A DNA stretch of 64,000 bases. Origin: Catellicoccus marimammalium (lineage in GTDB: Bacteria; Bacillota; Bacilli; Lactobacillales; Catellicoccaceae). Position numbers and translations under genes: made by a program. Shown here in pieces: positions 1 to 7,015 of this stretch. Numbering within the stretch: the first letter of the stretch is position 1; every line of letters begins with the position of its first letter. A model generated the notes under the pieces. That model was not told where the DNA came from. It saw nothing but the letters and a program-made list of their open reading frames with translations, and searched no databases. The stretch is from the NCBI RefSeq assembly GCF_965139335.1, contig NZ_CBCSEL010000003.1. One strand, 5' to 3'.

Positions 1-605
1 CTACTTGTATTCCCTACTCTGCTCTTGGAAAAACAGAAGAAGAAGGAAAAGAATTAGCTGAACGTATTGTGCTGGCAACAGAATATGCCAACACTGATCC
101 TTATCGAGCTGTGACTCATAATAAAGGAATTATGAATGGTGTGCATGCTGTGGCTTTAGCTACAGGAAATGATACTCGTGCTGTGGAATCTGCTGTGCAT
201 GCTTATGCCGTTCGCTCAGGACATTATCAAACATTATCCTATTGGCATCTATCTGATGAGGGATTATGTGGAGAAATCTCACTTCCTCTAGCATTAGGTA
301 CAGTAGGTGGAGCAATTCGTGTTTTACCAAAAGCAAAAGCGAATTTATCGTTACTTAACCATCCATCCAGTCGAAAATTAGCTCAAATTATGGCAGCTGT
401 AGGACTAGCACAAAACTTAGCCGCCTTAAAAGCTTTGGTTAGCGAAGGAATTCAACGAGGACATATGAGTCTTCACGCCAATAGTTTAGCAATCCATGCA
501 GGAGCGATTGGCTCTGAAATTGAAAAAGTGGCGACTTATCTTAAAGAAAATCAATGTCTAAATTCAACAGCAGCGAAAGAATATTTAAATAAAATACGTA
601 AATAA
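1..605 (+). CDS. mvaA: Hydroxymethylglutaryl-CoA reductase, class II (C-terminal part, cut by window edge)
   Basis: The reading frame is already open at the left edge, so only the last ~200 residues are visible. They match the C-terminal part of bacterial class II HMG-CoA reductase, which makes mevalonate from HMG-CoA in the mevalonate route to isoprenoids. Visible hallmarks are the THNKGIMNG stretch, the GTVGGA motif and the distal GHMSLHANSLA segment carrying the expected catalytic histidine. In enterococci this domain is often fused behind an acetoacetyl-CoA thiolase (mvaE). The missing 5' part prevents telling mvaA from mvaE. A GTG at 69 is an internal codon, not the start. Confidence 0.85.
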   Translation, partial: TCIPYSALGKTEEEGKELAERIVLATEYANTDPYRAVTHNKGIMNGVHAVALATGNDTRAVESAVHAYAVRSGHYQTLSYWHLSDEGLCGEISLPLALGTVGGAIRVLPKAKANLSLLNHPSSRKLAQIMAAVGLAQNLAALKALVSEGIQRGHMSLHANSLAIHAGAIGSEIEKVATYLKENQCLNSTAAKEYLNKIRK

Positions 606-658
606 AAAAACATCCACATCTAAGGATCAAATGATTCTTATGATTGTGGATGTTTTTT
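604..658 (+). terminator. Rho-independent terminator, probably bidirectional
   Basis: CATCCACA at 611-618 pairs with TGTGGATG at 645-652, flanked by A-rich and T-rich arms. It lies between two convergent genes and can serve both. Confidence 0.8.
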
Positions 659-1559
659 ATTTTTTACGAGGAACATATACTTCTAAATGTTGAGGTAAAA
701 CCGAAATATCTAACGGTAATGGATCATCGCGATCGCCATCAACATTCGCTGAAAATGGGCTTATTTCTTCATTTTCTAGCGCAATATGTAAATGTTCAAA
801 CTCACGGTAATAGATTTTTTCATTATTGATTAAATCACCACTTAACACGGTTGGCGCCACCATTAACGTATCAAATAAATTATCGGCAAGTAAAGCAATA
901 AAATGTAATTTTCCATCATCAACTTCTGCTGGGTCAATCATATGTTTAAAGCCACCAATGGAACTTGTTAGCCCAATCATAATTAAACTTGTGGTTAGGT
1001 TTATCTCTTCTCCGTCCATGTTTAATAAAAATTCATGTTGTTCATTTTCTTTCAGTGCTTTTACGCCTGCTAAACTATACGCTAATTTTCCCAATTTTGT
1101 TTTTTGTTCTGATTTTACGTTGTTTAATTCTTCTGGAATGTCTCCTAAAGCAACAACATTCATAAAATAATGATCATTAATTTTTCCAATATCTAATGGT
1201 TTCAAAACTGCATCTTCAATATCCATAATAGCTTGTCTTGGATGCAAAGAAATTCCTAAGGCACGAGCCAAATCATTTACTGTACCTAATGGGAAAAAAC
1301 CAAACTTTGGTCGATACGGCTGTTCCGCTAATCCACTAATTCCTTCATTAACGGTGCCATCTCCTCCCATGACAAAAAAAGCATCATAGTAATTCTCACA
1401 AGCTTCTCTTGCAAAACGAGTTGCATCATAAGGACCGGTTGTTTCACGTAATTCTACTGTCCCAAATTTTGCTCGTAAGGTAGCCAGTGCTAAATGTTTG
1501 TAATAAGAGGCTCTTTCTCCACCTGAAGAAGGATTAATGACTAACATTGCTTTGGTCAT
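657..1559 (-). CDS. Diacylglycerol kinase family lipid kinase
   Basis: A 300-residue DAGK/YegS-type lipid kinase. It shows the nucleotide-binding motif GGDGTVNE about 65 residues in, and the GTVNDLAR motif shortly after, both typical of this fold. Family members phosphorylate diacylglycerol and recycle lipid released by lipoteichoic acid synthesis, which fits a window that also encodes LtaS. The frame stays open further upstream, into the bile salt hydrolase gene. I chose the ATG at 1559 because GGGAGG lies about 8 bases before it and the protein family starts there. A TATAAT-like box at 1587-1592 could be its -10. DgkB is likely, but other lipid substrates cannot be excluded. Confidence 0.85.
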   Translation of the reverse strand: MTKAMLVINPSSGGERASYYKHLALATLRAKFGTVELRETTGPYDATRFAREACENYYDAFFVMGGDGTVNEGISGLAEQPYRPKFGFFPLGTVNDLARALGISLHPRQAIMDIEDAVLKPLDIGKINDHYFMNVVALGDIPEELNNVKSEQKTKLGKLAYSLAGVKALKENEQHEFLLNMDGEEINLTTSLIMIGLTSSIGGFKHMIDPAEVDDGKLHFIALLADNLFDTLMVAPTVLSGDLINNEKIYYREFEHLHIALENEEISPFSANVDGDRDDPLPLDISVLPQHLEVYVPRKK

Positions 1560-1674
1560 GCTCTGTTCCTCCCAAGTTTTCATTTCATTATATAATCTAT
1601 CACAATCGTTCGGCTTTTTCCATATTTTGCCGATGAAAGTTCCATCTTTTTTTAAGTTTATTTTATAATCACAC

Positions 1675-1711
1675 AGAAAGAAAAAAGAGCTAGAGAAAAT
1701 CCCTAGCTCTT
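1675..1711 (-). terminator. Terminator of the bile salt hydrolase gene
   Basis: AAGAGCTAG (1685-1693) pairs with CTAGCTCTT (1703-1711). Read on the minus strand the stem is followed by a T-rich run. It lies directly after the stop codon at 1726. Confidence 0.8.
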
Positions 1712-1725
1712 CTTCTACTCGTTGC

Positions 1726-2688
1726 TTATTTTTCGAAAGTAACGATTTCTGTACCTTTACGGTTTTCATCTGTAATAGAAGCATGTTTGATTTCAGCTTC
1801 GTTCCAAATGTGGTAGTAATAAGTTTGAGTTGCTTGTGAGTAGCAAGAAGTGTAGATTGTAAATTCGATTGCACCATGTTCGTTGATAACACTTCCGTAA
1901 GGCATAGCTACGTCCATTAATGTGTTGAACATACGAGCAACGTTTGCTTCTTCTCCTTCTTGAGTTGGGTAGTTAGCATTTAAGAATGCTGTTTTCACGA
2001 AGCGTGATTGAGTTGAACTATCCCCTGGTAATCCTAATTGACCTGTACCAATACCTTGGAATTGTAATTCTTGACGGTTCCAAGTTGTGTTTGAACGGTC
2101 ATTTGCACTTAAACCAATGTAGTTGTTTAAGTTTTGGATGTGCCATGGGAATTCTGGATTGTTTGTTAATACGTCTACATTGTTTTCGTAAACCATTAAA
2201 CCTTTTTCTTTTGTTTGTTCCACAACGATTGTTTCATTTGCGTCTGAAATGATCCAGTGTAATGGAGATAAAGGCATACCTGGTGCAAAGTCTGTACCGA
2301 TTAAGTATGTATCTTTTAATGCTTCACGTAATTCAGCAACAGATTCAAATTCATCTAATGCCCATACCATGAATTCATATGGAGTTACATTATATTTTTT
2401 AGTTTGGTCACCTTCTGGAGCGAAGTAAGCGTTGCGTGGGAAGTTTAATCCTGCAATACCCATTCCGCGTGCGCTACAAGCTTCGAAGAATAATGGGTAT
2501 CCACCTGCGTTTACACCCATACCAATAATCGCTGTTGATAATTTTTTAGCTGGCATATGACGATATTGCATTTCATATCCTTCAGGAGCTAAAATTGGTT
2601 GTTCTCCGTAGTTATTTTCATCAAGGTCTAAATTACGACCAAAATATAGATTATTTGCTGTATCAGTAAATCTTAAACCTGTACACAT
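1726..2688 (-). CDS. bsh: Choloylglycine hydrolase (bile salt hydrolase)
   Basis: A 320-residue Ntn-hydrolase of the choloylglycine hydrolase/penicillin V acylase family. Cys2 is the N-terminal nucleophile after Met removal. Arg18 and Asp21 lie in FGRNLD, and LTNNPEF and QSRFVKTAF supply the conserved Asn and Arg. The LGLPGD block and overall layout resemble lactobacillal and enterococcal bile salt hydrolases, which cleave the glycine or taurine amide of conjugated bile acids in the cytoplasm. Penicillin V acylase activity cannot be ruled out. The start at 2688 has AGAAGGA about 8 bases upstream. The gene is monocistronic with its own terminator, and it suggests an intestinal habitat. Confidence 0.9.
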   Translation of the reverse strand: MCTGLRFTDTANNLYFGRNLDLDENNYGEQPILAPEGYEMQYRHMPAKKLSTAIIGMGVNAGGYPLFFEACSARGMGIAGLNFPRNAYFAPEGDQTKKYNVTPYEFMVWALDEFESVAELREALKDTYLIGTDFAPGMPLSPLHWIISDANETIVVEQTKEKGLMVYENNVDVLTNNPEFPWHIQNLNNYIGLSANDRSNTTWNRQELQFQGIGTGQLGLPGDSSTQSRFVKTAFLNANYPTQEGEEANVARMFNTLMDVAMPYGSVINEHGAIEFTIYTSCYSQATQTYYYHIWNEAEIKHASITDENRKGTEIVTFEK

Positions 2689-2835
2689 AAAAAATCCTTC
2701 TTTCTATTCCTCTTTTAACCACTTCGGTCAATTTTTATTTTAATATGAATAATTCACAAAAGGCAAGCAACTCACCTTTGTTTCTTCCATATTTTTTCTT
2801 CTCAATTCACTATTCCGATATGAAAAATATGAGAA

Positions 2836-3900
2836 TTATTGTTTTTTCATTGCTTTTGAACGTAATTGTCCACAAGCTGCATCAATATCTGTTCCGTGTT
2901 CTTGACGAATGACACAGTTAATTCCATTTTTCTTCAAAATGTCGTAAAATGCTAAAATATCATCTAATTCACTACGTTGATAATCCACATGTTCGTTCAC
3001 TGGATTATAAGGAATTAAGTTTACATAGCATAATTTCTTGTGATCTTTTAATAGCTCTACTAACTCTTTTGCATGTTCTTTTTGGTCATTCACATTATGA
3101 ATCATAATATATTCAAAAGTTACACGGCGGTTTGTTTCATCCATATAATCAAATAAAGCATCCATCACATCTTCTAATTTGAACGCACGGTTAATCTTCA
3201 TAATCTTAGTACGGATTTCGTCATTTGGCGCATGTAAAGAAAGAGCTAGGTTTACTTGTAATCCTTCTTTTGTAAATTGACGAATTTTTGGTACGATTCC
3301 ACAAGTAGAAACGGTAATGTGACGAGCACCAATAGCTAATCCTTTATCATCATTCACTACGCGTAAAAATGTCATTACATTATCGTAGTTATCAAAAGGT
3401 TCACCAATTCCCATGACTACAATATGGCTGACACGTTCATCATTGCCTTGTGCATCTAGATAACGTTGTACTTGCATCACTTGAGAAACAATTTCTCCAG
3501 CGGTTAAGTCACGTTGTTTTTTACGTAACCCACTCGCACAGAAAGAACATCCCATGTTACAACCAACTTGTGTAGTTACACAAACAGATAGACCATATTT
3601 ATGACGCATTAATACGGTTTCAATTAATTGATGGTCACTTAATTCAAATAAATATTTGATTGTTCCATCGCTTGATTTTTGGATAATACTTTCTTTTAAC
3701 GGATTGATTACAAAGTTTTCTTCTAACATCGCAATGACAGGTGCTTTTAAGTTTGTCATTTCCGCAAAAGAGTTCACACGTTTACGATATAACCAATCCC
3801 AAACTTGTGTTGCTCTAAATTTCTTTTCTCCATGTTCAATAAACCATGCTTCCATTTCTGGGCGTGTTAATCCATAGATTGATGGTTTCAAATCATCCAC
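2836..3900 (-). CDS. rlmN: Dual-specificity RNA methyltransferase RlmN
   Basis: A 354-residue radical-SAM enzyme that methylates C2 of A2503 in 23S rRNA and A37 of certain tRNAs. The iron-sulfur cluster cysteines form CNMGCSFC (Cys114, Cys118, Cys121). The second catalytic cysteine is in AACGQL near residue 343, where the methylated-Cys intermediate is expected. VVMGIGEPFDN is the family's GxGEP SAM-binding motif. Length is normal. It begins two bases after the stop of the small upstream gene, so the two are probably co-transcribed and translationally coupled. Confidence 0.95.
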   Translation of the reverse strand: MDDLKPSIYGLTRPEMEAWFIEHGEKKFRATQVWDWLYRKRVNSFAEMTNLKAPVIAMLEENFVINPLKESIIQKSSDGTIKYLFELSDHQLIETVLMRHKYGLSVCVTTQVGCNMGCSFCASGLRKKQRDLTAGEIVSQVMQVQRYLDAQGNDERVSHIVVMGIGEPFDNYDNVMTFLRVVNDDKGLAIGARHITVSTCGIVPKIRQFTKEGLQVNLALSLHAPNDEIRTKIMKINRAFKLEDVMDALFDYMDETNRRVTFEYIMIHNVNDQKEHAKELVELLKDHKKLCYVNLIPYNPVNEHVDYQRSELDDILAFYDILKKNGINCVIRQEHGTDIDAACGQLRSKAMKKQ

Positions 3901-3902
3901 TC

Positions 3903-4244
3903 CTATTCTTTGACTAGCTCTGCTCCAGCTAGATAATTTTTATTTTTATTTACATATTTACGGCAGTTTGCCTCAAAAATTGATTTTTTCAAAATGGGAT
4001 CTACATAAAAGATAATTTTTTCTTCTCCTTTTTCAGCAAAAGCAACACGATAGTCTTTCTTCTTCACGTGTACACGTAATTCTTGAATTGGGTATGGTTC
4101 TTTTGCTAGTAAACGAACGGGTTTAATACGATAATAATCATTTTCGATAAATGATGGAATTCGTTTTAATAATTCACTCGCTAGTGCTTTTTTGTCTTCT
4201 CCATCAAACATTGTTGCTACATCCTTTGTCCATAATACTTGCAT
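3903..4244 (-). CDS. Conserved hypothetical protein upstream of rlmN
   Basis: A soluble, basic protein of 113 residues with no signal peptide or membrane segment. I do not recognise it. The central ELRVHVKKKDYRVAFAEKG and FYVDPILKKS stretches vaguely recall the beta-sheet core of RelE/HigB-type toxins (DUF891), but no antitoxin gene is adjacent, so this is weak. An in-frame ATG at 4250 touches its AGAGG sequence. The ATG at 4244 has proper spacing of about 6-7 bases and is preferred. Its stop lies two bases before the rlmN start. It is divergent from the small gene at 4322. Confidence 0.6.
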   Translation of the reverse strand: MQVLWTKDVATMFDGEDKKALASELLKRIPSFIENDYYRIKPVRLLAKEPYPIQELRVHVKKKDYRVAFAEKGEEKIIFYVDPILKKSIFEANCRKYVNKNKNYLAGAELVKE

Positions 4245-4321
4245 GGTCATCCTCTTTTCTATTATCTTTAGTTCAGACCTAGTATACTATGAATAGAAAC
4301 AAGGTTCGAAAGGAGAAGCTT

Positions 4322-4594
4322 ATGAAATTAATTTCTTATCAACAAGTCCCTTCCTTTTTACAAAAACAAAGTAAAAATAAAATGCAATGTGAAATGATTG
4401 TCGCTAGCTTTAAAAGAGACCGTAAAATTCAAATTCATAAAGACAATGAGACCTATACCCTACTTACAGATGGATACGAGCATGAAGCTTATCCCGAATT
4501 AAGTGAAAAAGAAATGTATAAACTATTGAAGAAAAAAATGAAATTGGAGTTCCCTCGTAGTCATAAATTATACGTGGATATCCACGACGCATAA
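4322..4594 (+). CDS. Hypothetical protein, 90 residues
   Basis: A small, lysine-rich, soluble protein with no recognised family; no membrane segment or signal peptide is visible. The ATG at 4322 is preceded by AAAGGAG with 7-base spacing. The frame extends upstream to 4289, but without a ribosome binding site. A TATACT at 4283-4288 may be the -10 of its promoter. Its last 27 bases overlap the end of the convergent lipoyl-domain gene. The overlap contains a 14-bp perfect palindrome at 4573-4586. Confidence 0.6.
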   Translation: MKLISYQQVPSFLQKQSKNKMQCEMIVASFKRDRKIQIHKDNETYTLLTDGYEHEAYPELSEKEMYKLLKKKMKLEFPRSHKLYVDIHDA

Positions 4595-4822
4595 TTGTGG
4601 AGCTTGCGCTAAACGCACAATAGTTGCAGCACAAGGAGCAGGTAAATCAATAACGGTTTTATCTGCTTCCATTTCTGCAATGACTTCCCCTTCCTCTACT
4701 TTTGCCCCTTCTTCAACAAAGAAAGAGAAAAATGGTTCTGAGCCATATTTTTCTTGCGCTTCTTTTGTTAATTGAAAATACGTTGTGCCCTCTACTGTGG
4801 CTACTTCTACTAAATTAGTCAA
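4568..4822 (-). CDS. Small lipoyl/biotinyl-like domain protein (GcvH-related)
   Basis: An 84-residue protein that looks like a free-standing lipoyl/biotinyl domain. EEGEVIAEMEADKTVIDLPAP follows the lipoyl hairpin pattern in which the lysine of the ADK turn carries the cofactor. It is shorter than a full glycine cleavage H protein (~125 residues) and no glycine decarboxylase genes are nearby. It overlaps the ArsC/Spx-like gene by 8 bases. As I recall, Bacillus subtilis has a similar neighbour pair, yusI next to gcvH (yusH). A role as a lipoate relay or acyl-carrier scaffold is inferred only. Confidence 0.65.
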   Translation of the reverse strand: MTNLVEVATVEGTTYFQLTKEAQEKYGSEPFFSFFVEEGAKVEEGEVIAEMEADKTVIDLPAPCAATIVRLAQAPQLCVVDIHV

Positions 4823-5174
4823 GGTTCAACATCTCCTTATATTGATCTTCTTTAAAACCAAATGCGACACCATTTTCAGTAACTAAAATTGGACGACGTA
4901 ATAACATGCCATCTTGGGATAAAACTTCTGCACATTCTTCTAAACTCATCTCATCTAGTTTTTCTTTTAAACCAGAAGCACGGTATTTTTGTCCGCTAGT
5001 ATTGAAATAACGACGGATTGGGTAATCTTTACGTTCTAACCACGCAAGGATGGTTGCTTTATCTGGTGTATTTGTAATCATATCAATTGCTTCATAAGAA
5101 ACATTATGTTCATCTAAAAATTTTTTTGCCTTACGACAAGTTGAGCACTTTGGATACCAATAAAATGTATTCAT
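4815..5174 (-). CDS. ArsC/Spx-family thioredoxin-fold protein (YusI-like)
   Basis: A 119-residue protein of the arsenate reductase/Spx family. The N-terminus is a beta strand followed by CSTC (residues ~10-13), and RRPILVTENG carries the conserved RP motif. The CxxC resembles Spx/MgsR redox switches, but the rest is closer to the YusI-type ArsC-like proteins than to Spx. The ATG at 5189 lies within the ribosome-binding region; the ATG at 5174 has GGAGGG about 7 bases upstream and fits the family start. It is the first gene of a two-gene unit with the lipoyl-domain gene. True arsenate reductase activity is not implied. Confidence 0.8.
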   Translation of the reverse strand: MNTFYWYPKCSTCRKAKKFLDEHNVSYEAIDMITNTPDKATILAWLERKDYPIRRYFNTSGQKYRASGLKEKLDEMSLEECAEVLSQDGMLLRRPILVTENGVAFGFKEDQYKEMLNLD

Positions 5175-5202
5175 ATTCTTTCCCTCCATTTTTCCATTAT
5201 AC

Positions 5203-5230
5203 CAAAAAAGAAGGTGAGAAAACTCACCTT
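5203..5230 (-). terminator. Terminator of the pilus operon
   Basis: AAGGTGAG (5211-5218) pairs with CTCACCTT (5223-5230). On the minus strand a TTCTTTTTT run follows. It sits just after the pilin stop codon. Confidence 0.85.
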
Positions 5231-5245
5231 CCTAAATTATTTTAA

Positions 5246-7015
5246 TTATTTTGTAGCTTTTTTACGACCAAATAATACGTAAGTTGCTAAAGCCATTAAA
5301 GCTAAACCGATTGCTGCTAACATGAAGATACCACGTCCCCCTGTTTTTGGTAATAATCCGCCAGCTTTGTTGACTACAGTTGTTGAAACAGTACCTTTAG
5401 TAGCATCTGCAGAAAATTCATGACCTGTTTCTGTTCCAGTAACAGTTAAGTCTTCTAAAATTCCCTCGATATTAGTATAATCACCTGGTTGAATTTCTTT
5501 GTATTTTGGAGAAATTGTAAATTTAATTGGTTTTTCTAATAAGTTATATCCTGCTGGAGCTTTAGTTTCTTTTAATTGATATGAACCAGCATCTAACCCT
5601 TTAACAAAGATTTTACCATCTTTTGATGATACTACTTTTGAAACAGCATCATCATCTTTAGAAACAACATATGAACCATCTTTTTCTTGTTTAACTTTGA
5701 TTTCTGTTCCATCATTTGTAGTTAATTGGAATTCAGCACCTGCTAATGCTTTTTGGTTATCATCTACTTTTGTTAAATCTAAGCCAAATGTGAAAGCATG
5801 AGTTGTACTATCCCAAGTATGGTTTACATTTTCTGGTTTGTATGGGTTATTTGAGTATAATACATTGGCTGTATTGGCATTTCCTTCTTTACCTAACACA
5901 GCATTGGCATTTAATTTTGCTTTATAAGTAATTACAATTGGTTTACCTGTATTTTTCTTGAAAACTTCATCATTTAAAACGCCATCTGCATCAGATAAAA
6001 CATCTTTATCATTTGATGGTGTTGTATTTGTACATCCATCCTTATCTTTAGTACAGTCATCTGATTTTCCATTTGTAGAATTAATACCAAATACTAAACG
6101 GAATTTATTATCTCCTGTTTTTACATAGTCAAAATCTTTATATTCTTTACCATCAATTTTAATATCAATACTATTTGGATCTAACGTTAATCCTTTACTC
6201 ATTGTATCGCAAACTTCAAAGACATAACGTCCACCATGTTTACCATCTTTGTCGGCTTCAAATCCAGACATATCAGGAACTTTTGATACTAAGCGGAATG
6301 GTACATCATCACCGATTGCAAAATCCATTGCTTTCTTATCATTTTTTGGATCATCAGTTCCGTTCATTGTTTTTAATAGTGATGGAACATCAGCTTTTAA
6401 ATCTACTTTCGCATTTGTATCATGTCCATCGACTGTAACTAAGATATTGTATGATAATGAAACAGTATTTTCATCTGCTACTTGGATTACACTGTAGTAA
6501 CCATCTGGTAAATTAGAAATTGTATAAGTATTTCTTTCTGCATTTTTTGTACCTAATGGTTCAATACTATGATCATTTGCATAGTCAAATACATGTTCTT
6601 GGAATTTTTTCAATCCTGCAGGATCTTTTTGTAAATTAGCCAAATATTTAGCAGCTTCTTCATCGGAACATTTTGTTTCTTCATTACCTTTAACTTCTTT
6701 GTTAAAGAATTTTTGCCATTTTGGAATAATTACGTATGCTTCTTCACGTGTATCATTTTCACCTTTAACGTAGTGAGCATCCATTAAACGATAAGCATTA
6801 AATGTTTCTTTATCCAATGGAATACCATTGTGAGATGTAATGGTAATGCTATCATGACCTGTTGTCGCTTTTAAGCTTTCTTGTAAAGCGCTATCTTGTT
6901 TTGATTCTGCTGCTGTTGCAGTTGCAACATTTGTAGTAGCTAATACTGTAGGTGCTACTAAACCTAATAACATTGCTGAAGCCACTGAGGCTTTCATCAT
7001 TTTGTTGTTTTTCAT
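5246..7015 (-). CDS. LPXTG major pilin subunit
   Basis: A 589-residue sortase substrate. It has an N-terminal signal peptide (residues ~1-37), a long ectodomain with Cna-B/isopeptide-type regions, the E-box ETKAPAGY (483-490), then LPKTG (555-559), a hydrophobic helix and a basic tail. This order is that of class C sortase-polymerised backbone pilins. The VDLKADVPSLLK region may hold the pilin-motif lysine, although the usual YPK form is absent. Four cysteines occur in the mature part, which is unusual for backbone pilins. It is the last gene of the pilus operon and overlaps the adhesin stop by 4 bases (ATGA). Confidence 0.9.
   Translation of the reverse strand: MKNNKMMKASVASAMLLGLVAPTVLATTNVATATAAESKQDSALQESLKATTGHDSITITSHNGIPLDKETFNAYRLMDAHYVKGENDTREEAYVIIPKWQKFFNKEVKGNEETKCSDEEAAKYLANLQKDPAGLKKFQEHVFDYANDHSIEPLGTKNAERNTYTISNLPDGYYSVIQVADENTVSLSYNILVTVDGHDTNAKVDLKADVPSLLKTMNGTDDPKNDKKAMDFAIGDDVPFRLVSKVPDMSGFEADKDGKHGGRYVFEVCDTMSKGLTLDPNSIDIKIDGKEYKDFDYVKTGDNKFRLVFGINSTNGKSDDCTKDKDGCTNTTPSNDKDVLSDADGVLNDEVFKKNTGKPIVITYKAKLNANAVLGKEGNANTANVLYSNNPYKPENVNHTWDSTTHAFTFGLDLTKVDDNQKALAGAEFQLTTNDGTEIKVKQEKDGSYVVSKDDDAVSKVVSSKDGKIFVKGLDAGSYQLKETKAPAGYNLLEKPIKFTISPKYKEIQPGDYTNIEGILEDLTVTGTETGHEFSADATKGTVSTTVVNKAGGLLPKTGGRGIFMLAAIGLALMALATYVLFGRKKATK

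Noticed and set aside
1560..1892. N-terminal extension of the lipid kinase frame into the bile salt hydrolase gene
   Set aside because: The added residues do not fit the family, overlap the strong bsh terminator and coding end, and the ATG at 1559 has a proper ribosome binding site.
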